The translations under genes and the position numbers were made by a program. Below, piece by piece: positions 1 to 11,650 of a stretch of DNA of 64,000 bases. The stretch lies in contig CM067382.1 of assembly GCA_034510155.1 (NCBI GenBank), forward strand, positions 66,274,894 to 66,338,893, written 5' to 3'. The stretch's first letter is position 1, and each line of letters begins with the position of its first letter. Below the pieces are notes generated by a model that saw nothing but the letters and a program-made list of their open reading frames with translations, did no database searches and was not told where the DNA came from. The DNA comes from Eucriotettix oculatus (taxonomy: Eukaryota; Arthropoda; Insecta; Orthoptera; Tetrigidae).

Positions 1-116
1 GCTCTGAGGATTTTTGATTGTGCCGCCCTCTGTATTATGGCAGTGTCGGACCCAGAGCTCGATGTCCTTAACAATGGCTTTGTACGATAATGGGTTTTAT
101 TAAGAAAATTTTGGCT
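1..116. other. Unannotated left edge
   Basis: No recognisable coding or repeat sequence is seen before the first R1 module begins near position 117. Confidence 0.5.
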
Positions 117-700
117 TTTTTTTGGTTAACCCTCATGTAGGAGGGTGATCCTAAAAAAGGTAACTCCCCTTTAATAGCATAGGAAGGGAATTGAAAAGGG
201 GGGATTTTTTTTGGTTTACAGGCTACATGAGGGTGATCCTGAAAACAGGCAACTCCCCCTTTAATAGCATAGGAAGGGAATTGAAAAGGGGGGATGCGGA
301 AGGTAGAGCAAGGGTTGACTAGGGCCCCCGGGCTATGGTTTAAGGATCCTACCCTCGCGGTGTTTCACCTAAAGAGATAGATGCAGGGAAAACCCCTAGA
401 AAACCTGCATCAGGTAGGTCGGGGGGCATTGGGTGGCTACTATTCTCACGCCCTTCCCTGTGAATGACGGGAGACGAGTCTGCTGTGAAGGGGTCGCAGC
501 AGCATTCCCTTCTCCGTGTCTCCGCCAATTTCAGGAGGCAGTTGGCCGACTGGTCCAATGGGATCAGCGGACAGCAACTCTTGCCATATGTACCCCGGTA
601 CATATACCTCCTAAAATAGGTGAAGGTGTCTCGGCATATGAGAACTTTGATGAAAAGAAAAGGGGGGATGCGGAAAATTCCGATATATATTATAAATTGT
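117..700 (+). repeat. R1 repeat, plus copy with duplicated first module
   Basis: Matches 60225-60790 in opposite orientation and 16690-16978 in part. The 'gagggtgatcctga' module followed by an 'aactccccttt' stretch occurs twice in tandem (about 127-220 and 224-300). The body, from about 300 to 665, then follows with 'aatgggatcagcggacagcaactc' kept in both main copies (split here only by point changes). Short open frames can be read through the body in both long copies, including a shared VHIPPKI...GEGVSAYENFD peptide, but neither has a supported start and no protein family is recognised. It is best treated as a dispersed repeat of unknown class. Confidence 0.7.
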
Positions 701-1230
701 ATGGGTGACGTAGTCATGACGTAACCGGCTAACTATTGCTTGCTATGATGTTAATGCAACTCTTTAATCAATCTGACGATTAAATAGAAAGGGTAATTAT
801 AAATTTAAATCGTACTTGTCACGGTATTAATTTATTTAAAATTTGATTTATTTGATTCATCTCCTCAGAATAAATAGTATTGGGCCACAATAAGTAAGTA
901 TTCCATGGATTCTGTAGCATGGAAGATAAATCCAAAAAAAAATAAAAGAATAACTCGAACAAAAAAAAAAGAAGAGAAGAGATTCGAGCTGGAGACGTCA
1001 TAGCAGGCGGACGTGATGGACGTGTCTGATTTAACCATCCATACCTAAATGTAGGAAGAGAAGTGGAGAATCTAACTCCATCGCGGACACGTCTAGTTTA
1101 ATCCTACACACACATCGACTGAGGAGAAAAAGTCGAACGTATTTACAATTATATCAAATTTCTTAAGCAAAGAGAGGTTGCCGACGTCCGCAAGGAGTGG
1201 ACGCCGAACCTCCTTATTATTTATGAAATA
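701..1230. other. Unannotated AT-rich stretch
   Basis: AT-rich DNA with A-runs at 936-970. No coding signal or repeat relationship was seen. Confidence 0.4.
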
Positions 1231-1596
1231 TTTATGATATATTTATGAAATATTAAAGTTTGTAAAGCGAAACACTAATTTGTTTCAAACAAATGGCGAG
1301 TTTCGTGAATGACTACGCGCGTGACTAGAAATCAGAGGTTCAGCTCTAAGGTCGGACAAGCATCGCCCTTGTTCTACACCAGAAAAGTATTCACAATACA
1401 CACCCCCGGGGGGATAATTTTATACAACAGCCTTCCTTCCTTCCTTCCTCCAGAGGTTAAAAATAGTAACTACAAAAGCTTCGTGGTGAAGCAGAGTAAA
1501 ACTATTCTTTATCAAAATGGCGGCGCTGCTGCTGCTGCTGTTTTACGCCTCTGTGCTACAGGAATTTCTTAATCGTCGTCCTTCTAGTATTTAAAT
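1231..1596 (+). mobile_element. LINE-A fragment, ORF2 C-terminus and start of 3' UTR
   Basis: Aligns with the C-terminal coding part of the open LINE-A at 57213-58684. It starts at the 'gaaatattaaagtttgtaaagcg' region and ends at 'cttctagtatttaaat'. The frame is destroyed by local expansions absent from the open copy: (TTCC)n at 1433-1448, AC and C/G runs at 1397-1415, and (GCT)n at 1524-1539. The 5' part and the 3' terminus are missing. Confidence 0.85.
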
Positions 1597-2994
1597 ATGT
1601 ATATGTTAAATACAAAACGGGTCCTAGGACAACAGTGCCTTGTAGAACGCCTGCTTTGATTAGATCAAAGGTTGAAGTTTAAGCCGGAAATGTGTAAGAC
1701 GACGACGACAAGGGAAATCGCGACCGACGAAACGACCCGAATTTTGGTGATCCTTCAAGGGATGGATGGCTGGCTGGCTGGCTGGACCTGAGGTCTGACG
1801 TCAGAGACCGAGGAGCTCAACCACCGTGCAAGCTTTTACAACTTGTTGTTGGTACTGCCCAAGTGTGTGCCGCGGCAATAAAACCCAACAGCCGATTTCA
1901 ATTAAGCCGACACGTTTATGACCGGTCGATACTCGACAGCTCGGGAGTTATCCTCGGTGATTTATCTCTCTTGCCTCCGACAACGAGCGACCAACCAACC
2001 ACACCACGCGCGCCATCCTTGGTCGAAGGAAAATGATGGACGTTCCCAATTCCCCCCCAGATTATCTTACCATCGCCGTGGTATCTATTATTTTTTTCAT
2101 TTTCGAGGGAGTTATCAAAAGACGAAGAAGAGGGTCCGCAATCCTCAACAGTGTGGGATTGTTACCCTCTAAAACCCAGCGTCTTTCCTGACATGTTCCT
2201 TCCCGGGACTATACATACGTTACTTCAGGGAAGGTGTCATCATTGATTTTCTTCTTTAACATGACCTATATATCTGTATATCGTTATATATATATTGTGA
2301 TAAAAAAGGCGGATTTTTGTGAGGTTGTGGCGTTATGAGGCCGCAGTTCGGCCAACAACAATGGCTAGTCGGCCGAAAGATGGTGATTCCCCGCGGGAGT
2401 GAAACCGCCGAGCGTGTATAAAAAAAATGACGATGGTGAACCCCCCACCGAGGGAAAACCCCTGCCGAACGGTTGTAAAAAATGAGGGCGGGGAAACCCC
2501 GAAATTTTGTGAGATAGGGGAATTCCCGTCGGAAGATTTAAAAAGGGAAGCCGATGGGTGGATCGGGAGCAGAAGTGAAGCGAGTGGAGGAGAGGACGGA
2601 CTTGGTCCGAGCAGATATCCAGAAGTGAGACGAGTGGAGGAAAGGACAGATGGCAGGACGGACGTGAGCAGACGTGATCAAATCCTGCAAGACGCACAAA
2701 CATTCGAGAGGTGGATGTTTGTTGGCCCCTGTAGTAATTGAGGGTAAGCTATAAAAAAAATTGTGAAACTTGCTCATTGCTCTGGATAAATAATATTTAA
2801 CGATTTTTCTTTCTATTTTCAGCTACTGCATACTCCATCTCTTCTCTCGAGAGACCCCAAAATCCCCTGAGATTAAGCCCGTGTATTCACTTAAATTAAT
2901 AAATGAAAAATTTTAAAATTGATCATATTTGTTCTGTTAATTAATAAATGTTTTATACTCAAAAAGTATATTACAATACATATATATATATATA
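1597..2994. other. Unannotated, with short tandem motif tracts
   Basis: Contains a (GGCT)n-type tract at 1758-1785. At 2365-2700 there is a purine-rich stretch with loose repeats of 'agtggaggaaagga' type. Open frames of 100-110 codons on both strands at 2365-2741 overlap each other and match nothing recognised, so they are not called as genes. Confidence 0.4.
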
Positions 2995-3319
2995 TTGTAA
3001 CATGAAAAGTTACACACAACAATGCAGGCCAGCTTGCGAGTTGCAATTGTTGAGGAACTGACGCAAGCAACCAGGGCCAACAATGGAGTCTGGCGAGACT
3101 TGGGCAGTCGTCATGGAGTGATTGGAGGAGCAGGTTGTGTGTCGGCGGGACGACGAGAGAGAGAGAATGACCACGACCTGCAGATATAATTATTTTTCAT
3201 GCTCTGATGGAGATTAAAACTCTTTTAAAATCAATTTTTGGTATTTTTTATGAAAAATACCTGGCGCCCAAAAAGAATTAGAAATCCGCGAATACGCAGG
3301 AACGCGGAATCCGCTACAA
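2995..3319 (+). mobile_element. Family E MITE-like element, copy 1
   Basis: A 325-bp unit that starts TTGTAAC and ends GCTACAA, bordered by (TA)n on both sides. The same unit is at 4786-5111 (inverted) and 15023-15339. It has no coding capacity. Short imperfect terminal inverted repeats and insertion into TA-rich microsatellite suggest a non-autonomous DNA element. The transposase family cannot be told from the sequence. Confidence 0.75.
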
Positions 3320-3349
3320 TATATATATAAATGAACAAGGAAAAGAAAT

Positions 3350-4240
3350 CATACACCAAGGAGAAGAAATAAAAAACCCTAATATAGTAATACTGGTAAG
3401 TCATAAGAAGACTTGGAAACCATAATAAATGGCATGAACGAGTTCAATATGAGGGATTAATAGAAGGAAAAGCAAGGTAATGGAGTAGTGTTGTTGTATA
3501 GTGAAACAGTGGAATAACAGATCTCTTAGATTAGAAAGAGATATTTTTTGACGGAAGTTAAAGGAATTCTGCTACTTGGGAAGCGTAATAACCGGAGTAA
3601 GATAGCACAACAGGCAAGGAAGAAGAATTTACTTACGGGTAAAATATAAGTGGTGTGAATATTAGGAAAATGGTTGCTAAAATGTCTGTATGGAGCGTGG
3701 CGTTTATATGGGTTGGTGTTGAAACGTGGACGCGTAGAAGTCGTGGGAAGGAAAGGAATTGAAGCCTTTGAAATGTGGTGCTGTTGGGGAATGAGATGCA
3801 AGGGTGTGGATAGAATCATTAAAGGTAACTCGAAGAGAGAACAATATGGAGAACGTTGACTAAGAGAAAGGGATAGATTAATAGGACACGCTTTAAACAC
3901 GAGGGTCTTGTAAAACTAGGATTAGAGAGAAATGTGTTTGGGGTAAGAACAGAAGATGGATGGCAAGGATAGAATGCCCTAAACAGAGGATGTGGGTTGT
4001 GCTAGTAACGAGGAAATGGAAAGGCTTGCGCAAGATAGGTTAGCATGGTGGGTTAAATCATACCAATAAAAGTGATGGAGTGTATGTAGTATGGGGGAAA
4101 CACAGTTGGAATAACAAAGGGAAATTTTCTGGGATTATATTTTGGGGCAGTAAAATAACTGGAGTAGGATAGCAGAGGCAAGGAAGAGGAATTTACTTTC
4201 TACTAATATAAGTGGTAAATAATCAAGAAATGTTGGTACG
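3350..4240 (+). pseudogene. LINE-B (RTE-type) reverse transcriptase debris
   Basis: Degenerate coding sequence of an RTE-type endonuclease/reverse-transcriptase element. In shifting frames it reads through the region after the catalytic FADD box and then the C-terminal tail, where EDVGCASNEEMERLAQDRLAW is readable in separate pieces near 3980-4050. After that tail, 4075-4240 repeats an earlier part of the element (the 'ggaataacaaaggg' to 'gaaatgttggtac' segment), so two partial copies lie head to tail. Many frameshifts and stops; not functional. Confidence 0.75.
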
Positions 4241-4785
4241 GAACCGAATAAAGAGATTTTGGTAAGAGAGAAAGTTCCACCCCGCGTGAATTCCTTGTAT
4301 AATCGCTTACCCATGCACGGGGGTGGGACTCGTCCAAACTTGGCACTTTGGGTAATGGGAAAAGAGAGGAAGAGGTGTTTGTTGTTCTCCCTTTTGTGTG
4401 TGTGTGTATGTTATGTTTCGTTAGCCGGGGGGAAACTTTCCCTTTTTAAGTCGAGCATCCTGTAATCCTATTTGTGAAGAGTAAGAGTGTGTGTGTGTAT
4501 GGATAAACTCTCTTCTCCTCCTCCTCTTCCTCCTCCTCTTTTCATCCCGTCGGCAAACACGCTCACAGGTTTCAATTTGTGTGTGTTAGGGGGGAGAGAA
4601 AGGGAAAGGAAAAGTCCCAAGCCTGAGCTGCTGCTACTTCTTCTTCCCCAGCAGCAGAAGATTAGAGAACCACGGAAGCAGGGAGAGAAGGAAACACCAT
4701 GAGAGCTTGCGTCAATACGGGAAAATTACTAGTAAATCGTTTAAGAACTTCCTCAGGGTGTGCCAACTTTCGGTTGTAAAATGTA
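4241..4785. other. Unannotated, GT and CT tracts
   Basis: Contains (GT)n tracts at 4394-4411 and 4484-4498 and a CCT/TCC tract at 4509-4540. No coding signal. Confidence 0.4.
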
Positions 4786-5111
4786 TTGTAACCAGGCCGA
4801 TCCTCCGTCGTTCCTCTGTACTTTCAAAAGGATTTCTTAATTCCCTTTAGGGCGCCAGGTATTTTTCATATTAAAAAAAAACACCTAAAAATAGATTTTA
4901 ATAGTTTTTTATAATTTCAATCAGAGCATGAGAAAAAATTATATCTGCAGGGCGTGGTCATTCTCTCTCTCTCTCTCGTCGTCCCGCTCCTCCAATCACC
5001 CCCATGATGACGTCTCGCCAGACCACATTGTTGGCCCCGGGTTGCTTGCGTCAGTCAGTTCCTCAAACAATTGCAACTCGCAAGCATTGACCGTAACTAT
5101 TCATGTTACAA
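4786..5111 (-). mobile_element. Family E MITE-like element, copy 2 (inverted)
   Basis: Reverse-orientation copy of 2995-3319. Both ends here read TTGTAAC inward, giving perfect 7-bp terminal inverted repeats, and the right end abuts (TA)n. Length is 326 bp. With copy 1 it forms a widely spaced inverted pair. Confidence 0.75.
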
Positions 5112-6255
5112 TATATATATGACAAATCAAAGACATATATAAACAACATAGACTGGCTCGACAAGAGCGCCGCCATATTTGAAGCAAATTGAAGGCTCAG
5201 GCGCCATTTTTTGAATGGTCCTGTCGTCTGCTGCATGGCATTGAATTGAGGTGGACTTAGGAATACGTGCAGGAAGCGTATCTCGTAAATCAATATTTAA
5301 AAACTATATATACATATGTATTAAAGTTACAAATGAGCGGAAACCAGCTAGAAAGTGTTTCATTACATATAATATATATATAACACATCACTTAAAAATT
5401 GTAAATTATTTCTGTTGTCACACAAGGAAAGTTAACACGGATAAAAGGGGCTCATTAACATCATCTCAATGCTAAATACAACATGTAAACATTGACAGGA
5501 AACTTTATAATAATAGTTAATTTATAATTTTTGTTTTAAATCAGTCATTTCTGATATTATTAATGGCCGAATTATTAGATGAGATATAGAAGAAGCATCT
5601 CGCTCATCAGTCTATAATAATAAAGATTACTCCCAATATCTAAAATTTTAATTTTTTTACAATCATACTACAATTGTACGTTGTACAAGTAACATCTAAA
5701 TGCATCTAGACTGACATTAAATATAGTTGATAGGGATCAAGGTTAAACGAAATAAAACACATTCATTAATTACAGTACAGAGAACTACTTTCATAAAAAG
5801 AACAAGAGAGCTGGCTTGCATACCCTAGAGCACCACGAAGATCAGAAATTTGGTAAATATCCAAGTTACAAACACACACGTGCTGTCAAAAGTGAAAATA
5901 TGATGATATTTACTTAAAATACGATATTCCAGTTGTTTTTGAACTACGATTAGTACAATTGTACGCTGAACACACATACATTTGGCATGATTTCGGATGA
6001 AAAACAATAGTTCTTGACCACCGTAGACATTGTGATTGTCTCCCCCTGTTGTTAGTTGCTGCCACCCACCCAGGGCGCTGTAACAGCCTCTCTATGATGT
6101 TTATATATCTCTTTGTGACAAATAATCAACTGTAATCTACGAGCGGAAGTCAAAAAAAAAGGGGGTAAAGGGATATTTGATTACTGTAACGATATAAATG
6201 TGAAACACACCTTAATTTTAAGAGAACGTGGGCTTTACCCCGTGTATATATTATT
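5112..6255. other. Unannotated AT-rich stretch
   Basis: AT-rich DNA without recognisable coding sequence or clear repeat relatives in the window. Confidence 0.4.
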
Positions 6256-6448
6256 CATGAACAATTCCCTGGGGTTTTCAACCGGGTAAGTAAGTATAAG
6301 AGTTTGAACACAACCGTTTTCCATGGCTTGCTTGCTCTGCCATCAGTTCACCTCAAGAAGATGGCAGAGCAAGCAAGCCATGGAAAACGGTTGTGTTCAA
6401 ACTCTTATACTTACTTACCCGGTTGAAAACCCCAGGGAATTGTTCATG
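6256..6448. repeat. Perfect 88-bp inverted repeat with 17-bp spacer
   Basis: Positions 6256-6343 are the exact reverse complement of 6361-6448 over all 88 bases, separated by a 17-bp spacer at 6344-6360. A transcript would fold into a perfect 88-bp hairpin. No other copy of the arm is seen in the window. It could be a recent foldback duplication, a hairpin-RNA source, or an inverted-read artefact. Confidence 0.95.
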
Positions 6449-6878
6449 GACACCTTAATTTTTTTATTTTTTTTGTACATAATCGACATCAACGCACTTT
6501 ACCAGCGGTTTTACAACGTTTTCCTTTTCCGAAAATTTAGCCTGACGTGTCCGATGGAAAAAAAGAAAAAGGGTGTCGTCCTGCAGAAAGATAAAAAGTC
6601 AAGGTTTTTATCCCTTATATAACATAAATGTTAAGAACCCCATGTCACACCCTCTTACCCCCTCCAATTGGGAATAAAACAAGTGTCTCAGACACGCTGA
6701 TACGGAGGAGTCTCGCGTGTGTGTGTGTGTGTGTGGAAGTGACGTCACACACTAATACCCAGGTATCTGGCTGGCGCTCAGGGAATTTAATCGACGAAGA
6801 AATTTCGCTCTAAAGATATGTATCTAAGGACGGAACAGAGGGGAAATACAATAATCCGCTTAGGGATTTCCCCTCGAG

Positions 6879-6917
<39 letters not shown>

Positions 6918-7479
6918 CGCCGTTGATCACTTTACGGAGAAGCGCGGCCGAGTGACGTCGAGCCTCTATAACCTTCCACCTAGGGAAAATTACATCATGC
7001 AGAGGGAAAAATTCAGGGAGGATCTTGAACTTACCTCCTCCGCTGGACGACGACGCTCACGACCTCCTGGGGAAAAAAGGAAAAACAAGGGGGCTTTTGA
7101 AGCAAAGATTCATCCAGAGCCACATAAAGATTATTAATTAAGTAGTAAATAAAGGTAGAAAACACCGGACAGAATACCAAAGGTGCCTAAGCAAACATAG
7201 CATGTATTTTAGTCCTTAAGATTATACAAACAACTCTGTTCTTTTTTTTTTGTATTTGCACAGGGTTTTAAATTATTCACAACAAATAATCAAAAAACTA
7301 CATTAATAACATCTCTTTTTTTTAAAAAAAAAAATAATAATAATAATGAAACCAGGGCATTTGGTCCATCTTCATCCAAGTAAAAGAGAAAACCAGGATT
7401 TTTTTTTGCAATTTTATTATACATTTGATTTAGATTTATTATTATATATAGAACAGGCGTTGAAGAAACTTATCAAGGA
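6449..7479. other. Unannotated with (GT)n and (GA)n microsatellites
   Basis: Contains (GT)n at 6717-6734 and (GA)n at 6886-6914. At 7320-7345 there is an A-run followed by AAT repeats. No gene is recognised. Confidence 0.45.
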
Positions 7480-8110
7480 ATATTGGAAAATGAATCAAAC
7501 TGCATGGAGAAGAAATGAAAAAACCCTACGCTTTGCCGACGATATTGTAGTATTTTGGGGGAGTCAGGAGAAGAAACCATAATAAATGGAATGGAGGAAG
7601 AGAGGATTAATTGAGGGGAAACCCGAGGCGATGGAGTTGTAGTACGGGAAATGGTGGAACAGTAAAGGGCTGTTACATTGGGACTTTGGCAGCAGAATAA
7701 CTAGGGAAGGATATCACAGGGGGGGATTTACTTACGGCCAATGTAAGGATGAACATTACGAAATTATGAAACGTGGACGGTAGAAGTTGGAGGAAGGGAA
7801 AGATTAGAACCTTGCGAAATGTGATGCGATAGGAGAATGAGATGGGTTGGATAGGGTAAGGTAACTAACCAGGATGGGGAAAGGGAGAACAATATGGAGG
7901 ACGTTGACCGGGAGGAGGGACAGATTAATAGGCCACGTTTTTTAAGTCACGAGGGTCTTGTAAAATTAGAATTAGAGGGGAAAGTGTGTGTGGGGTAAGA
8001 ACAGAAGAGGGAGGCAAAGGATGGAATACGCTAAGCAGATTAGGGATGATTCGCGTTGAGCTAGTTATTCGTAAATGAAAAGGCTTGCGGAAGATAGGTT
8101 AGCAATTCGA
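7480..8110 (+). pseudogene. LINE-B (RTE-type) reverse transcriptase fragment with FADD box
   Basis: Reads TLRFADDIVVF at 7524-7556, the catalytic YADD-type box of RTE reverse transcriptases. Downstream it follows the LINE-B order: 'aatggaatgg', the LGS/VIT region, the RMRW-like region, a 'GHVL..HEGLVKL' match near 7935-7975, and an element end near 8105. Stops and frameshifts interrupt every segment. The endonuclease and N-terminal RT parts are missing. Confidence 0.75.
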
Positions 8111-8145
8111 AGGGGGGTCGAAACCGACCAGTCTTTGGACTGAAT

Positions 8146-8485
8146 ACCGCAACATAGATTTAGGATTTATTGTTGTTTCCATTAATCCTCGATTGAGGAA
8201 ATAGGATACTACGTCATACATTAAAAATTAACAAAATAAAGTAAATAATTAAAGACAAATAATCTTAAAATAAATTAATAAAAGGAAGTGTATATAGACA
8301 AAAGTCAATATAAACACAATACACACACACTGGGAAACACTGACAAGCACACACACACACTGAGGAACACGCAATGGAGGAGTTTTTGAACTACTTGGAC
8401 CAGGAAGGAAACTCTGTCCTTGCTCCAGCAGCAGCAGCAGCTATATACATGAAACAAACGAAATGGGAGCAGAAAAAACTGTTAA
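8146..8485 (-). mobile_element. LINE-A 3'-UTR fragment
   Basis: Matches the 3' UTR of the open LINE-A (57213-57540). On the minus strand it ends with the conserved terminal stem-loop (complement of 8187-8198) and the AATAAATC tail. Relative to the open copy it carries expanded CAG at 8428-8441 and expanded CA at 8322-8331 and 8349-8361. Confidence 0.8.
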
Positions 8486-8574
8486 CTTAAAAATTATAAA
8501 AAAATTGCAGAAAAGTTCTCAGGAAAAAAAATGTTAACATTACTTAAAAGTTATAAATCAATTAGAATAAGAAA

Positions 8575-8790
8575 TAAAGGAGAGGAAAGCGGAATTAAAG
8601 AGACGTTAAAGTGGTTTGAGCATGTCAAAAGTAATGGAGGAGGATAGAACCGCAAAAAAAAAATATGGACGGATAGAAAGCAAGAAGGTGGACAGATTAA
8701 GTTGAAAAGACAAGTGGAGGAGGAAGAGGAGAAGGAAAGGTTACTACTGGACAAGAAAAAAAAACAGGAAACGGAACATGATGATGATGA
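8575..8790 (+). pseudogene. LINE reverse transcriptase C-terminal fragment
   Basis: Around 8596-8700 shifting frames give pieces like LKWFEHVK, NR, KKYGRI and RKQEGGQ. These resemble the 'LKWFGHV.RM..DR..KKI' tail common to RTE-like endonuclease/reverse-transcriptase elements. It is followed by a GAA/GAG-rich stretch and a (GAT)n tract at 8779-8798. Short and degenerate. Confidence 0.45.
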
Positions 8791-9784
8791 AGATGATGAG
8801 ATAATACAAAAAATATATATATATCAGAAAAAATATAAATCGGTTATATTAATTTTTCTTTTCGTTTTTTTTTCAAGGCTTACTTACATAGCTGAAGGAG
8901 AGATTTACAAGCGTCACATTTAACCCTAGTAAAAATTGGGGAAAGCGAAATTGGACGTTAGTCCTGAAGTTGCCCAATATATGCCCTTGACCTCTTTATT
9001 TTAATTTTTTTTCTGTGAAGGTGTGAGTCTATTTGTGTCCGAGGGAAACACACATCAGCACGAAGCGTATTAGTAACCTTGTAGGTAAGTAAGGCAGAGA
9101 CCACCACCGAAACCACAGACCAGCGATAATCTTCATCATTACATAAACACTCTGGCCGTGTGGGTTGTAATTGGGGGGGGGAGGGGCGAGGGATGATGGG
9201 AGAGGAAATATTTAAGCACTAATACTGAGGCGTGCAACTCGTAACATTTTATGACGTCAGGGAGAAAAGGAGAATAAGGAGAGAATCGAGTGAGTGAGTG
9301 AGTGAGTGGTGAAGCAACGCCGCCGCCGTGTCACAAACAAACCGAGAACAACGAGTCGTCGTATTTGTGGACGACGGAAAGATAGGGGGGAGGGAGGGGA
9401 AAAAAGGAGAAAAAAAAGGAGTCTCGTGACGTAAACAGATTCAGGTCTATAGATGAGGAAGAGTTTGAGATTTCATTGAAGTGATTGTTCGTCATCCACT
9501 CAGGAAGAGTGGGGAGACAAATCAAAGAACTATTACAGATATTACGAAGAAGTACACGCAACCTCTTTTTTTAAAAACTTCCATGAGGAAGAAAGACGAC
9601 ATACACACACACACACTACCAATAATAATAATGCACAATAAAAACAGATCTGTACATTCTTACGTTTCTGAATTAACCTAAAGCGTTTTTAAGCCCTGAG
9701 TTTGAAGCCTCACTGTGCCCATTCAAAATGGCCTACGCCATTATAAAAGGTCTAATTTTTTCACAGAATAAAGTCGTGGGCATC
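8791..9784. other. Unannotated with (GAGT)n
   Basis: Contains a (GTGA)n tract at 9289-9308 and (CA)n at 9603-9614. No gene recognised. Confidence 0.4.
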
Positions 9785-9928
9785 AGCCCGAAACATAAAT
9801 TTTTACTAATTTATTTTAAGTTTATTTGTCTTTAATTATTTACTTTATTTCGTTCATTTTTAATCATTTTTATCCTATTTCCTCAATCGAGGAGGATTAA
9901 TGGAAACAACAATAAATCTAAATTTAAA
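9785..9928 (+). mobile_element. LINE-A 3' terminus
   Basis: The last ~140 bp of LINE-A, ending with the CCTCAATCGAGG stem-loop at 9891-9902, the 'attaatggaaacaacaataaat' tail and a flanking AT-rich sequence. A local AGG triplet has been gained directly after the stem-loop compared with 34041-34060. Confidence 0.8.
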
Positions 9929-11066
9929 TGAGGTACGCCCCTCACAGCGAAAACGGCCAATAAAATTTAATTTTATTAAAAGTAAATAATATAATTTTTA
10001 AAACTATTTTTTTTTCCTGGCTTGGGTTTTGGCGAAAAAAAAACCCTGAAAAAGTCATGGGTTTTTTTTGTGTGTTTCTTTCATGTAGCTTGACTTTGAC
10101 ATCTCGTAGATTTCAAAGTGTGTTGCTTTAAATGGTCTGAAAATTTAGCGAAAGACAGTGCAAACCCTTCCAAAGTTTTAATAATCTGTGTTTCTTATGT
10201 TTTTAAAAAAAATTAATTAATTAATTAGTGGACATCTACTAAGACTAGTAGTGAATTAAAGTCATATACATATAAAATATAAGGGTTCATTGATGTAGCA
10301 ACACTACAAAATTTTGAAAGATTTTTTTTTAAAAAAAAGTGCTGGGAGAAAGGAAAGGTTTATTTGAGCGGGAGGGTAAAGTAGGGTGGCAGCCCAGGCC
10401 CTGGTTTTCCCAACATTTGGCTACATCGGGAGGTGTTTTCCATCCCAGCCACCTTCTGGACATGAACTAAAGGTGTGGGAAAAGAGTATTAAAAAAAGGC
10501 TTGCTGAGAGATTTTTTGATACAGATTTAGAGACAGATGATGATTGTAATTTAGGCAAAGGGAGATTGATTGTGGAGACGAGAGCGGCGGATCGGATGAG
10601 ATTAGAGTCCAACAGATGATCATCGGACAGGTAATCCGACGAGGATAAACTGGGAAACTGTCCTAGACCAGGAAGAATAGAAGCGGCGGCTCTGATTTTG
10701 GGGTGGAGCGCGACCCCAAAATTAGGAGGAAATTGCAACGAGGACGATCCATTAAGGTGACACGGTAATTACCCCCCACCCTGTAACTTTTTGCTGATTT
10801 TCCTATATATTGCCAGGTCAGAGTAGATTTTTTTTGTATGAAATATTCTAATCTATAATTTATATGTAAATATATATGTTGTGTTTAAATGGTAAATAAT
10901 TGCCGGCTTAAAGTTTAAATACGGGAAATTCGTATTATTGAAGTAAATATGTTTAGGATAAAGTAATTTTTTTCCATTTTTTTATTAAAAAAGTTCATTA
11001 CTAATATATTAATATTTCATTAAAATAATTAATATCCCTCCCCCCGAAATTCATCTCAATACAAAT
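9929..11066. other. Unannotated; overlapping open frames at 10386-10738
   Basis: At 10386-10619 (plus, 77 codons) and 10421-10738 (minus, 105 codons) open frames overlap in a locally GC-richer patch. Neither shows a recognised domain or supported splice sites. The plus frame contains a charged KKRLAERFFDTDLETDDD stretch. I cannot tell a host exon from chance. Confidence 0.25.
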
Positions 11067-11168
11067 AATAGGCAACGTTTTGAGGCAAGCGGGTCTTGTA
11101 TAATTAGTATTACAAGGAAGTGAACAGAAGAGGGATGGAATTTGAGCAGATTAGGGAGGAAGAGGGAC
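11067..11168 (+). pseudogene. LINE-B C-terminal fragment
   Basis: Short stretch matching the LINE-B tail ('caacgttttgaggcaagcgg', 'cttgta.aatta', 'cagaagagggatggaat', 'gagcagattagggagga'). About 100 bp, frame lost. Confidence 0.6.
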
Positions 11169-11574
11169 ACTAGAGGCCGAGGTTCACTGCAGTCGGCCAT
11201 TTTTTCTCGGAGACTGGAGCACCTTTTGTAAGTAAAGCAGACCGCGGAAATGGCTCAGGAAGTGTCGTGAGGAAACTGGACAACATCCTCCGACTTCAGT
11301 CTTGGTAAAGTGTTCCTTTCCATTAACGTACACGAATAACGTGTTATATATACCATATACATATAACGTGATCGTTTCTACTTGCTTTCTAAAATAATCT
11401 ATTCCATATAGTTTCTGTTCCCTCATTTACTTGTTTGTTTAATGAGCATCGCCACGGAGGGTCAGATTCCTCGTCGTGCAGCTCCAAGAAGTGGCATTCA
11501 TTTCCACTGTTGTTTACTATAGTTACGTATTTAAGGATTTTTTTTGGGTACATAATTGAGCCATATTTCATTTG
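11169..11574. other. Unannotated
   Basis: No coding signal or repeat relationship found. Confidence 0.35.
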
Positions 11575-11650
11575 GTCTTATAATTATTTGATAATTATAA
11601 TACCTTTTATTCAACCCCGAGGACTAATGGAAATAATAATAATAAAGCTT
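11575..11650 (+). mobile_element. LINE 3'-end-like sequence
   Basis: Carries 'caaccccgaggactaatgga' followed by (ATA)n, a variant of the LINE-A/LINE-C 3' terminus ('CCTCAATCGAGGATTAATGG'). Upstream sequence does not match LINE-A, so it may be another family sharing the same 3' end. Confidence 0.45.

Noticed and set aside
433..708. R1 open frame as a conserved protein gene
   Set aside because: A related frame exists at 60229-60516, but starts differ, the 16.7-kb copy is not open in the same frame, and the sequence behaves as a non-coding dispersed repeat.
2365..2777. Overlapping 79-112-codon frames
   Set aside because: Both strands open because of purine-rich composition; no recognised domain.
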